NCBI RefSeq assembly: GCF_000266945.1
Contig: NC_018025.1
Span: forward strand, 372,001-436,000
From: Desulfomonile tiedjei DSM 6799
Lineage (GTDB): Bacteria; Desulfobacterota; Desulfomonilia; Desulfomonilales; Desulfomonilaceae
DNA length: 64,000 nt
Direction: 5' to 3'
Both the position numbers and the translations under genes were made by a program. Below, piece after piece: positions 16,852 to 27,462 of this stretch; positions within the stretch are counted from its first letter, which is position 1; every line of letters starts with the position of its first letter. Under the pieces are notes generated by a model. That model was not told where the DNA came from and searched no databases. It saw only the letters and a list, made by a program, of their open reading frames with translations.

Positions 16852-17027
16852 TAAAAGAGGTAAGATTTGGGGAACCTTTTTTGTAAAAAAGGTTCCCCAA
16901 ACCCTTCCAAAAAACTTTTAACACTTGTCTGAGTTGTTGTTTTTTCTATAGAAAAAACAACAACTCAGAATGCTAGAAGTTCTTGGGATGGGGGTCGGGG
17001 AAACACTTCTTACAAGAAGGGTTTCCC
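16852..17027. repeat. R3 structured repeat, copy A (three hairpins)
   Basis: Hairpin 1 is a perfect palindrome of GGGGAACCTTTTTT with its complement (16869-16898). The central palindrome, 16929-16968, has arm CTGAGTTGTTGTTTTTTC with TATA at its centre. Hairpin 3 is GGGAAACACTTCTT...GGGTTTCCC (16998-17027). Between them ACCCTTCCAAAAAACTTTT can pair with AGAAGTTCTTGGGATGGGGGT through mismatches. The same plan is at 61285-61441 with a different central palindrome. It lies between convergent genes and could act as a two-way terminator. Confidence 0.85.
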
Positions 17028-17402
17028 TCCGATCAACTCCTGCACTATTTCCAACAATTTTCTAATTTCCACGGGTTTTGTGAGTATTTTGTCAACACCG
17101 TGAGCGAGTGCTTTCTCAGCAATCAAGGGTTCGGAACCCCAGCCGGTCAAGAGAATGAATACCGGTTTCGGTATCCTTCGTCGAGCGGAGGATTCAGTAA
17201 TCCGTCTCGCCACTTCCCACCCATCCATTCCAGTCATTTCTATGTCGGAAATGATGACATCTATATGCGTGTTTTCAAATATTTCCAGTCCCTGCAAGCC
17301 GGATTCCGCGGTGAACAGATTTTGCCCCAGTTTTTTGAGACCTCTTTCCATCAGAGTCAGCAACGGTTTCAAATCATCGATAAGCAATATATTCAGCTTC
17401 AT
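17010..17402 (-). CDS. Single-domain response regulator (130 aa)
   Basis: A CheY-like receiver starting MKLNILLIDDLKPLLTL, with the acidic pair in LIDDLK, the phosphoacceptor in VIISDIEMTGMDG, the conserved Thr in ILLTGWGSEP and Lys in ILTKPVE. There is no output domain, so it probably signals through protein contact. The start at 17402 (MKLN) is preferred; 11 more codons upstream are possible. Unusually, the last codons (KPFL and stop) lie inside hairpin 3 of the R3 repeat, so the C terminus was either donated or trimmed by that element. No kinase is adjacent. Confidence 0.85.
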   Translation of the reverse strand: MKLNILLIDDLKPLLTLMERGLKKLGQNLFTAESGLQGLEIFENTHIDVIISDIEMTGMDGWEVARRITESSARRRIPKPVFILLTGWGSEPLIAEKALAHGVDKILTKPVEIRKLLEIVQELIGGKPFL

Positions 17403-17422
17403 AATTACACACGTGTTGACTA

Positions 17423-17568
17423 GAGCGGTTGCCAAAAATTCTGAGGTTTATCCCACGCTTCAATACAAGACATTAGTGGGGACCGGCGTCCCTGCCGGTC
17501 CATTCTATCGATATCATTGATCATATTGAAGATGTGCCGGCACGGAGGCCGACACCCACCAATACTCC
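17423..17568. repeat. R4 interspersed repeat, intact copy in reverse orientation
   Basis: The reverse complement matches 4782-4927 over its 146-bp length. Shared pieces include CCAAAAATTCTGAGGTTTATCC-like and GTGCCGGCACGGAGGCC. It is non-coding, and the rest of 17403-17796 holds no supported gene. Confidence 0.7.
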
Positions 17569-17796
17569 TAAGAGAGAAAATCAAAAAGAAATTTCCCGTA
17601 CGAAGTGTTTCCCGAACTCCATCTCAAGAACTCTTCCCCATTCGCCGGGAACCTGGCCCGGGTCGAATTCCCGTCTCCAAAATCAATTTACTCATTTAAA
17701 GAGCGGGATGTACTCGCAGAGGAATCTAATGACCGCAAGGGATCCGGTCAAATATCATTATCCGGCTACTAAGTTCTACTTTCAGTAAAAGATCGA

Positions 17797-18198
17797 CTAT
17801 CGGGTAAGGGTGTACTGAGAACACATGTCCAGGAGCAAACCTCGTGTCTTTATTCGCTTTTCCGTAAAATCTTCGAATTTAGGATCAGAGCTGTTCCGAG
17901 TCACGGTTTCTTCCGTGTAGTCGGCATACTTGAGCGCTTCAGGTAGGACAGCCGCTTTACCGTACTGTTTCAGGATTGTTTCCAATTTCGCCCGAGCTTG
18001 ATCGTATTGCTGCGTTCGTTTTGTTTTGGCAGATTCGGCTTTCGCTGTCTCAATATCAGCTACATAAACGGTTATGGCACGACACACTTCCAGTGGTAAT
18101 TGCCCGAATTTCGAACTCGCTGCATCCTGAGCCGCAAGTGGCGTAATGTGCACCAATGCAATAATGACTGCAATGAAAAAAGGACGTAACGTTCTCAT
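17797..18198 (-). CDS. Secreted hypothetical protein (133 aa)
   Basis: An N-terminal signal peptide (MRTLRPFFIAVIIALVHITPLAAQ) is followed by a small, mostly helical domain with two cysteines (Cys39 in LEVCRAI and Cys127 in DMCSQY) that may form a disulfide. Lys/Ala/Gln-rich helices lie between. I do not recognise the family. It follows the RND pump gene on the same strand with a 151-bp gap containing a repeat, so it may be a periplasmic companion of the pump, but that is positional inference. Confidence 0.7.
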   Translation of the reverse strand: MRTLRPFFIAVIIALVHITPLAAQDAASSKFGQLPLEVCRAITVYVADIETAKAESAKTKRTQQYDQARAKLETILKQYGKAAVLPEALKYADYTEETVTRNSSDPKFEDFTEKRIKTRGLLLDMCSQYTLTR

Positions 18199-18250
18199 AT
18201 CCTGAACCTCTCCTCGGTCTACTCTGCTACAGTGTTTGCCAAAAGTTTTG

Positions 18251-18312
18251 TCCGATTTAAATCCCCCCAGCCCCCCTTATTAAAGGGGGGGAGAGGGGAT
18301 TTTTCGACTAAC
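18251..18312. repeat. Degenerate copy of R2 element
   Basis: The core AATCCCCCCAGCCCCCCTTA...TAAAGGGGGG...GGGGATTTTTCGACTAAC matches, in reverse complement, the interior of the R2 element at 43659-43750 (GTTAGACGAAAAATCCCC). The outer inverted ends are not recognisable, so this is a decayed copy; its G/C palindrome could still end transcription of the pump operon. Confidence 0.6.
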
Positions 18313-18349
18313 ATCTGCGCTGAGTTTCGGTCATTTATTTTGGCAATGA

Positions 18350-21300
18350 CTATATTCTCCCGGCAGTGCCCGTGTCGTATGTATCGATGCCTGTATCGGC
18401 AGAGCCGCTTTTCCCTTTCTTCTTGAATCGCTGCACTGCCACGTAGAGAACCGGAGTAAAGAATATGCCCAACATGGTCACTCCCAGCATGCCGAAGCAT
18501 ACAGCGGTTCCTACAGCCTGTCTGCTGGCGGCTCCGGCTCCTGTTGCCGTGACCAGGGGCAATACGCCGACAATGAAAGCGAATGACGTCATGAGTATTG
18601 CGCGAAAACGCAGCTTTGCTCCTTGCACCGCCGCCTCGAGGGTCGACAGACCTTTTGCTTCCTGGTCGCGTGCGAATTCCACAACAAGAATGGCATTCTT
18701 GGCAGATAAGCCTACAAGGAGCACGAGTCCGACCTGAGTATACAGACTGTTGTCCAATCCCCGAAGCGTAAGCCCAACAACTGCCCCCAAAACCGCCAAT
18801 GGAACCACTGCCGCCACCGCAACGGGATCGATCCAGTTCTCGTACTGTGCCGCCAGGATCATGATGACAACCACAATAGCCATAGCAAATACCAGGAACA
18901 CCTGACTCCCGATCTTCTGCTGCTGGAACGCTACTCCGGTCCATTCTGCACCCGCCCCCGGAGGCAATGTCTGTTCAGCCAGATTCTCCATCACCTTCAT
19001 GACTTGGCCTGAGCTGACACCCGGTTCGCCTTCACCAATGACGCGGATGGCAGGATACATATTGTATCTGTCGATACGAACGGGGCCCGATGAATAATCC
19101 AGGCTGACCAGAGTCCCCAATGGCACCATCTTCCCTTCAGTGTTCTTCACCTGAAGATTCTTTATGTCGTCCATCTGAGACCGGAACCTGGGCTCTGCCT
19201 GAACGGTTACATGCCAGGTCCGTCCGAATTCATTGAAATCATTAACGTACGTTGAGCCGAGATATGATTGCAGCGTATCGAAAACGGACTGCAAAGGTAC
19301 TTTCAGGCTCAGTGCCTTCACTCGGTCAACATCCGCAAAGACTGAGGGTGCTCCCGCTCTAAACGTCGAGTTTACAGCCGATAGCTCTCCTTCCGCTTTC
19401 CCTTCTCTCACGAATTCTGCGGCAGCATCCGCCAGTCTTGTGAGTCCGACTCCGGATTTGTCTTCAAGCCAAAGTTCTGACCCGGCACTCTGTCCCAGTC
19501 CCACGATGGGCGGCAAAGAAAACGGGAACACGATGCCGCTCTGGATATGGGAAAACTTCTCCGCCAGCTCGGCCACGATAACGTCCTTGGATCTTCCCTT
19601 TTTAAGTCGTTCATCCCATGGTGCCAATGCAGCGAATCCGCTGCCCAGACTCGGGCTGTTTCCGTCCAGAATAGAGTTGCCGGGGGTTACGGAAAAGTAC
19701 GTAATTCCTTCCGTTGATTTCAGGATTTCCATAACCTGCTTCAAGGTGGTGTCGGTCCGCTGGAGGGAAGCTCCATCGGGCAATTGAGCGTTCAAAAGAA
19801 TGAGCCCATCATCTTCATTGGGAAGAAATCCCGAGGGCACCCGTGAAAAGGCGAGGTACGTCAATCCCAGAGCACACGCCCAGACGACAATCATGAGAGG
19901 TACATGCCGGACCAGATAGGAGACAATAGAAGTATAGCGATGTGTTACCTTTTCGAAAACCTCATCGAATTTTCTGAAGAAAATGTTTTTTTCACCCGTG
20001 TGAGGTCGAAGCCATAACGAACACTGCACAGGCTTCAAAGTCATGGCGTTGATGGCGCTCAGCAAGGTGGTCATAGCTATGGTAAGAGAAAACTGGCGAT
20101 AAAGCTGACCTGAGATTCCTCCCAGGAGAGCTGCGGGAACAAATACGGCCATGAGTACCAGTGTGATACCGATAATTGCGCCGGTAATCTCATCCATCGC
20201 TCGTATGGAGGCTTCTTTTGCTCCAAGCCCATGCTCCCGCATATTTCGATCGACGTTTTCCACCACTACAATAGCGTCGTCCACAACAATGCCGATTGCC
20301 AGGACCAACCCGAAAAGGGTGAGCATATTTATGGAAAACCCGAATGCATACAGAACGGCAAAGGTGCCAACGATAGATACGGGAACGGTTGTTGCGGGAA
20401 CCAGAGTGGCACGCCAATCCTGGAGAAAGATGAACACCACGATGAACACCAGGACAAACGCTTCAAGGAGTGTAATCACCACTTCTCTAATAGATGCCCG
20501 CACGAATGCGGAACTTTCGTACACGATCTGGTAATCAACGCCTTTGGGAAAATCCTTTTTCAGAGAATCCATAAGGCTGTGGACTTCGTCCGCCACTTCG
20601 AGAGCATTCGAGCCCGGAGTCTGGTACACGATCAGGGTTACCGCGGGCTTTCCGTTATAATAGGAACGAGTATCATAACTTTTGGCTCCAAGGTCGACTG
20701 TGCCCAGATCTCTTATGCGGACGACACTGCCATCTTGCCCTGTTTTTACGACTATGTCCGAGAATTGTCCCACATCGGTCAAGCGTCCGAGAGTGTTTAC
20801 GGGAAGATCGAGATCCTGATCTTTGGGAGCCGGCTCCTGACCGAGACGTCCGGCAGCGACCTGGACGTTTTGACTCTTTAGCGCATTCACCGCCTCATTT
20901 GTGGTGAGACTGTTGTATTGGAGCCGATTCGGATCGAGCCAGACGCGCATGCTGTAGTCTTTCGTAGGAAACATTTGCACGTCGCCTACGCCTTTAAGCC
21001 TGCTGATCTGATCCTTAATCGTGGTCGTTACGTAGTTGGTGAGAAACAGATCGTCGTACGAACCATCCGGTGAATACAGACAAAGAACGGTGACGAATGA
21101 AGTCGATGCCTTCTTCGTCACGACACCCTGGCGCTGAACGTCCTGAGGCAAAGACGACATTGCCCAGTTCACGCGGTTCTGAACCAGCACCGTTGCCATG
21201 TCTACATCGGTGCCCAGGTCGAAGGTGACACGCAGCGTATAGGACCCGTCCCGGGCACTTGTGCTTTGCATGTAGATCATGTTCTCCACGCCGTTCACCT

Positions 21301-21505
21301 GCTGCTCTATGGGAGCAGCTACGGTGTCGGCCACGACCTGCGGGTCTGCACCGGGATAGGAAGCGGTCACCTGGACCATGGGTGGAGCAATGGGCGGGAA
21401 CTGGGAAATCGGCAAAGTGAAAATTGCCACGCCCCCGGCAGCCATAATGAGCAGAGAGATTACTGATGCCAGAACCGGTCTGTTGATGAAAAAACGACTT
21501 ACCAT
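18350..21505 (-). CDS. RND multidrug efflux transporter, HAE1 (AcrB) family
   Basis: A full-length 1051-residue proton-driven inner-membrane pump. It starts MVSRFFINRPVLASVISLLIM, the usual N-terminal helix, and has two large periplasmic loops. Helix 4 carries the proton-relay Asp pair in GIVVDDAIVVVENVDR, and later KNAILVVEFARDQ is typical of helix 10. HAE1 pumps form trimers and export hydrophobic drugs or metabolites through an outer-membrane channel. The adaptor gene lies 15 bp upstream on the same strand; no outer-membrane TolC-type gene is in the window, so a channel encoded elsewhere is implied. No frameshift is seen. Confidence 0.95.
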   Translation of the reverse strand: MVSRFFINRPVLASVISLLIMAAGGVAIFTLPISQFPPIAPPMVQVTASYPGADPQVVADTVAAPIEQQVNGVENMIYMQSTSARDGSYTLRVTFDLGTDVDMATVLVQNRVNWAMSSLPQDVQRQGVVTKKASTSFVTVLCLYSPDGSYDDLFLTNYVTTTIKDQISRLKGVGDVQMFPTKDYSMRVWLDPNRLQYNSLTTNEAVNALKSQNVQVAAGRLGQEPAPKDQDLDLPVNTLGRLTDVGQFSDIVVKTGQDGSVVRIRDLGTVDLGAKSYDTRSYYNGKPAVTLIVYQTPGSNALEVADEVHSLMDSLKKDFPKGVDYQIVYESSAFVRASIREVVITLLEAFVLVFIVVFIFLQDWRATLVPATTVPVSIVGTFAVLYAFGFSINMLTLFGLVLAIGIVVDDAIVVVENVDRNMREHGLGAKEASIRAMDEITGAIIGITLVLMAVFVPAALLGGISGQLYRQFSLTIAMTTLLSAINAMTLKPVQCSLWLRPHTGEKNIFFRKFDEVFEKVTHRYTSIVSYLVRHVPLMIVVWACALGLTYLAFSRVPSGFLPNEDDGLILLNAQLPDGASLQRTDTTLKQVMEILKSTEGITYFSVTPGNSILDGNSPSLGSGFAALAPWDERLKKGRSKDVIVAELAEKFSHIQSGIVFPFSLPPIVGLGQSAGSELWLEDKSGVGLTRLADAAAEFVREGKAEGELSAVNSTFRAGAPSVFADVDRVKALSLKVPLQSVFDTLQSYLGSTYVNDFNEFGRTWHVTVQAEPRFRSQMDDIKNLQVKNTEGKMVPLGTLVSLDYSSGPVRIDRYNMYPAIRVIGEGEPGVSSGQVMKVMENLAEQTLPPGAGAEWTGVAFQQQKIGSQVFLVFAMAIVVVIMILAAQYENWIDPVAVAAVVPLAVLGAVVGLTLRGLDNSLYTQVGLVLLVGLSAKNAILVVEFARDQEAKGLSTLEAAVQGAKLRFRAILMTSFAFIVGVLPLVTATGAGAASRQAVGTAVCFGMLGVTMLGIFFTPVLYVAVQRFKKKGKSGSADTGIDTYDTGTAGRI

Positions 21506-21520
21506 GATCTCTCAGCCCTC

Positions 21521-22750
21521 TTAGTCTTTCTTGGATGCCGGCTGAGTTTCAGGTTGCGGGTTCCGGGCGACAGTTGGTTTTACGGGATTGACCTTCGATC
21601 CCGGTCGTGCCCTTTGAATGCCGTCAACAATCACGTTATCCGTATTTTTGAGACCTTCTTCGATTACACGCATACGATCGACCCGTTCACCGATCTTAAC
21701 CCGTTTCTGGTGCACGACCTGCTGTTCGTCTACAGTAAATACATATTTGCCGCCCTGATCGAATTGGAGAGCAACATCCGGAACCAGCAAAGCCTCGCGT
21801 TTTTCCAGAGGAACACGGACCCGTACGAACATTCCGCCCATCAGCAGCCCGTCAGGGTTCGGAAAGATGCCCCGGACTTGAATCGTCCCGGTAGACTGAT
21901 CGACTGTGGTATCCGCGAAGTCGATTCTTCCCGTGTGAGGATAATCCGATTCGTCGGCCAGACTGATGTAAACCGGAATGTCCGGTGGCAACTGTGTGAC
22001 CGGATCTGGTTTCTTCTTTGCCTTGCGGCGCACCAGCAAGAGGTCCCGTTCACTGATATTGAAATAAACGTACACTGAGTCGTCATCTACAACGGTAGTC
22101 AGAAGCGTTTTTTCCGTGGCTCCCACCAGATTTCCGACGTCGACCAGATTGCGACTCACCCTTCCATTGATGGGAGAAGTTACCTGTGTCCACTCCAGGT
22201 CGAGTTTCGCCTTGTCCAGTGCAGCATCCGCCAAATCCACGTCAGCTCGGGTGACGTCTCGTTCCGCGGTTTTTTTCTCCAGTTTCAGTGCACTAATAGC
22301 CTCTTTGCTTTCCAATTGCTGAGAGATCTGCAGCTCGGTTTGACTCAGCTTTGATGAGGCCTTTTGCGCCTCCAATTTGGCCTTACTTTCCTTGACGGAA
22401 GCTTCATACTGTCTGGGGTCTATGACGAACAGCAAATCCCCGGTCTTCACCTTTGCTCTTGGTTCAAAACAAATTTTCGTGAGAAAGCCGGGAACTCGAG
22501 CCCTGATGTCCACCGATTCAAGCGCCGCAATATTGCCGGTATATTCCAGATACTTGGTCACTTCTTTTCGAACCGGTTCAGCGATAGTTACCTCGGGGGG
22601 CCTAATTTTCTTCTTGGTGGATTCGTTTTGACAGCCGGAAGAAAAGAGAACCAAAAAGATGAGAAGAACGATCGGAATCTTGATTATCTGAGGTACAGCT
22701 CCCTCACGAGATGTTTCCCAATTGAACAACGCAGATTTCACCGGATTCAT
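21521..22750 (-). CDS. RND efflux periplasmic adaptor (AcrA/MFP family), lipoprotein
   Basis: A 409-residue membrane-fusion protein. The N terminus has a hydrophobic signal ending in LFSSGCQNES, a good lipobox with the lipidated Cys. Then come EYTGNIAALESVDIRARVPGFL and the lipoyl-like half motif, a coiled-coil hairpin (roughly 110-180), and VTSPINGRVSRNLVDVGNLVG, the second lipoyl half. The tail is Pro/Lys/Gln-rich. It links the RND pump to an outer-membrane channel. The start at 22750 is preferred over 22792 because it gives a normal lipoprotein signal; the ribosome-binding site is weak in both. It forms an operon with the pump, 15 bp downstream. Confidence 0.92.
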   Translation of the reverse strand: MNPVKSALFNWETSREGAVPQIIKIPIVLLIFLVLFSSGCQNESTKKKIRPPEVTIAEPVRKEVTKYLEYTGNIAALESVDIRARVPGFLTKICFEPRAKVKTGDLLFVIDPRQYEASVKESKAKLEAQKASSKLSQTELQISQQLESKEAISALKLEKKTAERDVTRADVDLADAALDKAKLDLEWTQVTSPINGRVSRNLVDVGNLVGATEKTLLTTVVDDDSVYVYFNISERDLLLVRRKAKKKPDPVTQLPPDIPVYISLADESDYPHTGRIDFADTTVDQSTGTIQVRGIFPNPDGLLMGGMFVRVRVPLEKREALLVPDVALQFDQGGKYVFTVDEQQVVHQKRVKIGERVDRMRVIEEGLKNTDNVIVDGIQRARPGSKVNPVKPTVARNPQPETQPASKKD

Positions 22751-23360
22751 GAAGCTCTCACACACGCGTTTTTCCGCTCTAAAAAACATCAAATCTTGAT
22801 GATTTGCTGTGGAACAAAACGTTCCGAAAGAAGTCTTCGCAATGTTACTGAAGACTCAGAATCAACAGAAGTGATGATTGCTAACCGCTAAAGTGCGATT
22901 CTTCATCACTCAAAACCACTCGTCCGCACCATAGCACAGATGCTTGCCTGCACAGGAGAAAAATGCTTCAGATTGAGCTTATTATACGGATTCGCAATCA
23001 GAAGAGTAAAACCGCAAATCTTGCCGTTCCAAAAAGACATGATGCTACGCTTGCCGATAGACAAATAGCCAGTTGAGTGCTGGTAGTCTTCGATTGTCTA
23101 CTGCGACCGGTAGGATGTTTGAACTGGTTGTGGCGGGTTTTAATTGACAAACCAGAAAGAAAAGCTCCAGGAACTGGGATTGTCCGTCTGAAATTACATT
23201 TAGATTCCCACAGGTTTAGTCTTTTGTTCTCGACTGTGAGTGAGCGTCGGATTCGGATTTTTCAATGGCGGGGGTCCGTAAATTCGGAGAGAGGACTTCT
23301 TCAATCTGGTAACGGATGAACGCGGGATTATGGGAAGACACCAGAATACGGGCAAAAAGA
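22751..23360. other. 610-bp spacer upstream of the efflux operon
   Basis: I find no gene, clear repeat or RNA here. It should hold the efflux promoter on the minus strand and could hold the binding site of the MarR protein encoded just beyond, but I cannot point to a convincing palindrome. Confidence 0.4.
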
Positions 23361-23795
23361 TTATCGAATGTCTCTCAAGAGCCTCTTTAAGAGTAATCGT
23401 TCCTCAAGACTCAAATCTCTGAGGATTTCCCGGTTCGCCTCTTCCCTTTCTCTGAACAGATCCTCACTTAAGCTCTTGGCTTTCTCCGTTAGATAGATGC
23501 GGAGCACTCGTTTGTCATCCGGATCGGTTTTCTTGGAAATCCAGTCTTTTTCGGCCATTCGGTCGAGCACGCCTGAAAGGGTCGCACTGTCGAGAACCAG
23601 TTTACCGGCAAGATCCCCGGCCGACAGCCCCTCTTCCGATACAACGGCTTCCAATACGAGGGTTTGGACAGGCGTGAGCCCGTACGCGTTGAGGCGCTTC
23701 TTTATATTTGCATGGGCTTTTTGATAGGCCTTTGCAAGAAGGAACACGATGCAGTCTTGATACACATCCACAACTCTATTCGCAGACCTTCTCAT
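23361..23795 (-). CDS. MarR-family transcriptional regulator
   Basis: A 144-residue winged-helix protein. The HTH lies around residues 55-80 (LSAGDLAGKLVLDSATLSGVLDRM) followed by the wing DPDDKRVLRIYLTEKAKSL, the classic MarR DDKR turn. Such proteins bind as dimers to palindromes and release DNA on binding a phenolic or hydrophobic ligand. It is encoded upstream of the RND adaptor on the same strand, which makes the pump its likely target. The spacing of 610 bp argues for a separate promoter for the pump. Confidence 0.9.
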   Translation of the reverse strand: MRRSANRVVDVYQDCIVFLLAKAYQKAHANIKKRLNAYGLTPVQTLVLEAVVSEEGLSAGDLAGKLVLDSATLSGVLDRMAEKDWISKKTDPDDKRVLRIYLTEKAKSLSEDLFREREEANREILRDLSLEERLLLKRLLRDIR

Positions 23796-23853
23796 TCGTG
23801 AGGTCAGAGGAAAACAGTCTGTCTACAATCGTTCGGTTCAGATGGTTACGAGC

Positions 23854-24321
23854 TCAGAATGGAATTTCATCTTCCGGTGGAGGAGGATAGTAGTCATCGG
23901 AACGCCTCCCCGTAGAAGCCGGCCGGGATCCTCCGGTATTTTGTCTCCTCGGCTGCTCTTGTGCAGGACGGCTCTGGTTTTGTCCGCCTCCGCCCAGCAT
24001 GATGAGATCGTTCGCAATGATCTCTACACTGGTCCTTTTGTTTCCGTCCTGATCTTCCCATTCCCGGGTTTGAATACGGCCTTCGATGAATACTTGTTTA
24101 CCCTTGCTCAGGTATTCGCCGCAAATTTCCCCCAAGCGCCCCCATGCAACAATTCTGTGCCATTCAGTTTTGTCCTGCTCGTTACCGTCCTGGTCTCTCC
24201 ATTGGAAAGACGTGGCCAAGGTAAACGTTGCGACAGCTTTCCCGGACGCGGTGTACCTGAGTTCCGGATCTCGGCCCAGATGACCGAGTAATATTACCTT
24301 ATTGAGAGATTTTTGGGCCAT
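23854..24321 (-). CDS. ssb: Single-stranded DNA-binding protein
   Basis: A 155-residue SSB. The OB-fold fills residues 5-108 ([56 protein letters not shown]). A Gly/Gln/Arg-rich linker leads to the acidic tip DEIPF that recruits repair and replication proteins. It coats ssDNA in replication and recombination. The start at 24321 is the usual MAQKSLNKV; an upstream frame adds 18 residues that do not fit. The marR gene follows 58 bp downstream. Confidence 0.95.
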   Translation of the reverse strand: MAQKSLNKVILLGHLGRDPELRYTASGKAVATFTLATSFQWRDQDGNEQDKTEWHRIVAWGRLGEICGEYLSKGKQVFIEGRIQTREWEDQDGNKRTSVEIIANDLIMLGGGGQNQSRPAQEQPRRQNTGGSRPASTGRRSDDYYPPPPEDEIPF

Positions 24322-24456
24322 GACAATCTCCTGAAAAAGTGCACGCCATGCGCGCCTTGAAGCCGAACACGACATCCTGTTCGAAACATGGACCGATTGT
24401 CAAGCATGAAGCCGAACCCGCGTGGCATTCATCGCTAAAAACGCGATCTTCCGATG

Positions 24457-24465
24457 TGTTATAAT
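24457..24465 (+). promoter_or_regulatory. Extended -10 promoter TGTTATAAT
   Basis: TGTTATAAT is a perfect extended -10 (TGnTATAAT). No good -35 is visible. It would start transcription near 24472, about 23 bases before the ATG of the next gene. Confidence 0.5.
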
Positions 24466-24494
24466 ATGTCGAAAGACGTTTCCGTTGAGACCCG

Positions 24495-24863
24495 ATGTCT
24501 CAACGAGCAGACGCGAGTCCGGAATTTTCCCAAGTTGCCCCGGAGGATATCCTGACTATCCGAAAAAGAATAGCACAACTCCTGAAAGCGGGTGAGTTTA
24601 CTGCGCGTGACATTTCACGCATTCTCCATATATCCGAAAAAGAGGTATACGAACATTTGCCTCATGTGGAGAAGTCCTTGGGAAACGAACACAATCTGAT
24701 CGCCAAACCTGCTGCTTGTTTGGACTGTGGATTTGTGTTCAAGAAAAGAACACGTTTTACCACTCCCGGCAAGTGCCCTGTCTGTAAATCCGAAGGAATT
24801 ACTCCTCCAATTTTCGGAACTGAAAGGCAAGATGACAGCATCTGGGAAGAAGACGAGAGTTAA
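24495..24863 (+). CDS. Small HTH/zinc-ribbon predicted transcriptional regulator (122 aa)
   Basis: Residues 19-60 form an HTH (LTIRKRIAQLLKAGEFTARDISRILHISEKEVYEHL), and residues 74-101 a zinc ribbon (CLDCGFVFKK...PGKCPVCKSEGI, two CxxC pairs). This matches the COG3357-type family of predicted regulators with an HTH fused to a Zn-ribbon, common in archaea and sulfate-reducing bacteria. The targets are unknown. It has its own promoter and is divergent from ssb. The tail is acidic (ERQDDSIWEEDES). Confidence 0.8.
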   Translation: MSQRADASPEFSQVAPEDILTIRKRIAQLLKAGEFTARDISRILHISEKEVYEHLPHVEKSLGNEHNLIAKPAACLDCGFVFKKRTRFTTPGKCPVCKSEGITPPIFGTERQDDSIWEEDES

Positions 24864-25070
24864 GAAAATTGTACAATATATCAGGCTGAACAGAAAAGTG
24901 CGCGGTTGACATTTGTGAGAAAACAAGACCGTATCTATGTCGTGGCTTCCACAGGTCCCGGAAGAACGCATAAAAAACAAGTCAAGCTCTGTTGCCATGA
25001 GCAAGAATGACTTAAGATGATTATCTATATGGCACGAGCATTGACTCAATAAAGTGACTGCAGGTGGGCA

Positions 25071-26057
<987 letters not shown>

Positions 26058-26159
26058 GACTCCGGGAGGAGCCTTCATGGCATGAATTTCAAAAAAAACA
26101 GTTTCAACTTCTGTAATGCTTGAATGCATTAATCCTTTTTGATAAAATCGCACGCCAAA

Positions 26160-27209
26160 ATGATTAGTGCGCCTATTTATTCAAGTTTTGGAGAAAAAGA
26201 GTTGGCCAAGATATTCTATGACCGGGACGTTAACCCAGCGGCCCTGGAACGTAAGACTGTTGCTATTATCGGTTATGGCAGCCAGGGGCATGCACATGCT
26301 CTGAATCTGAACGATTCTGGAATAAAGGTTGTCGTAGGATTACATAAAAACAGCAAGCGGTGGGACAAAGTCACCTCGGACGGACTTCAGGTCCTGGAAG
26401 TGGATCAGGCAGCCCAGGCCGCCGATGTCATCATGATTCTTGTCCCTGATGAACTTCAAGCCGCCCTTTACAAGGAAAAGATCCACTCAGCCATGGGAGC
26501 GGGAAAGTCCTTGGCTTTTGCTCACGGATTTAATATCCATTTCGGGCAAATTGAACCGCCTGAAGACACCGATATTTTTATGGTAGCCCCAAAAGGCCCC
26601 GGGCACCTCGTTCGCCGCATCTACAAAGGCGGATTCGGAGTTCCTTCGCTGGTGGCCATACATAGAGACGCATCGGGAACCTGCAGGGACACAGCTTTGG
26701 CATATGCTCGAGCGCTCGGCTCTACTCGTGCCGGGGTGATCGAAACGACCTTTGCAGAGGAAACTGAGACCGATCTTTTTGGAGAGCAGGCAGTTCTGTG
26801 TGGAGGCGTTACCGCTTTGGTCCAAGCGGGTTTCGAGACATTGGTGAACGCCGGATATCAACCCGAGATCGCTTATTTCGAGTGCCTTCATGAACTCAAA
26901 CTCATCGTGGATTTGATCTACGAGGGCGGAATAGAGCGTATGCGCTATTCTATCAGTAACACGGCCGAATACGGAGACCTTACCCGGGGTCCTCGTGTTG
27001 TGGACGAGCGGACTCGCGCGGAAATGGAAAAAATCCTTCAAGAAATTCGATCGGGAGAATTTGCTCGCGAATGGATTCTTGAGAATTTGGCAGGTAGACC
27101 TAAATTCAAGGCGCTGGAAAAACTAGGAACACAGCATCCCGTAGAAATAATAGGGAGTCGCTTAAGGTCCATGATGAGCTGGATTTCAGCGCCATTAGAG
27201 GAAAAATAG
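26160..27209 (+). CDS. ilvC: Ketol-acid reductoisomerase
   Basis: A 349-residue class I enzyme that converts acetolactate to dihydroxyisovalerate in branched-chain amino acid synthesis, using NADPH and Mg. The Rossmann motif is [13 protein letters not shown] (near 38-50). The catalytic region has [14 protein letters not shown] and [17 protein letters not shown] with the metal-binding acidic residues, then [12 protein letters not shown]. The start at 26160 gives the usual MISAPIYSS; an ATG 21 bases upstream is possible. It is separated from ilvBN, which is not in the window. A hairpin follows the stop. Confidence 0.95.
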   Translation: MISAPIYSSFGEKELAKIFYDRDVNPAALERKTVAIIGYGSQGHAHALNLNDSGIKVVVGLHKNSKRWDKVTSDGLQVLEVDQAAQAADVIMILVPDELQAALYKEKIHSAMGAGKSLAFAHGFNIHFGQIEPPEDTDIFMVAPKGPGHLVRRIYKGGFGVPSLVAIHRDASGTCRDTALAYARALGSTRAGVIETTFAEETETDLFGEQAVLCGGVTALVQAGFETLVNAGYQPEIAYFECLHELKLIVDLIYEGGIERMRYSISNTAEYGDLTRGPRVVDERTRAEMEKILQEIRSGEFAREWILENLAGRPKFKALEKLGTQHPVEIIGSRLRSMMSWISAPLEEK

Positions 27210-27222
27210 ACAGCGGAAATAT

Positions 27223-27243
27223 CGCGGCATTTTAAGCCGCGAC
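27223..27243 (+). terminator. Hairpin downstream of ilvC
   Basis: CGCGGC-ATTTTAA-GCCGCG style stem directly after the ilvC stop, with an added T/A pair. There is no strong U-run after it, so termination efficiency is uncertain. Confidence 0.45.
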
Positions 27244-27462
27244 ACCGCTGGTCCCGGACGTCATTCTTTGACAGGGCTTTCGAAAAATATAGGCCGGTCG
27301 TGCCGTCGAACCTCGCCAGTTGAAGGAGTCAATTTCAAGCCGTGACTTCGAAAGGGAGTATTTTTGCTCTATCGGATTCGCGGCTTGCATGCGTACTTTG
27401 GAGGGGGAGCGGTTACTGTCGTTGGGCGCGGGAATCAGAAGTAAGAAAGGAAATCCCACCGC

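Noticed and set aside
23077-23319. 80-codon plus-strand frame in the efflux spacer
   Set aside because: No ribosome-binding site or family motif.
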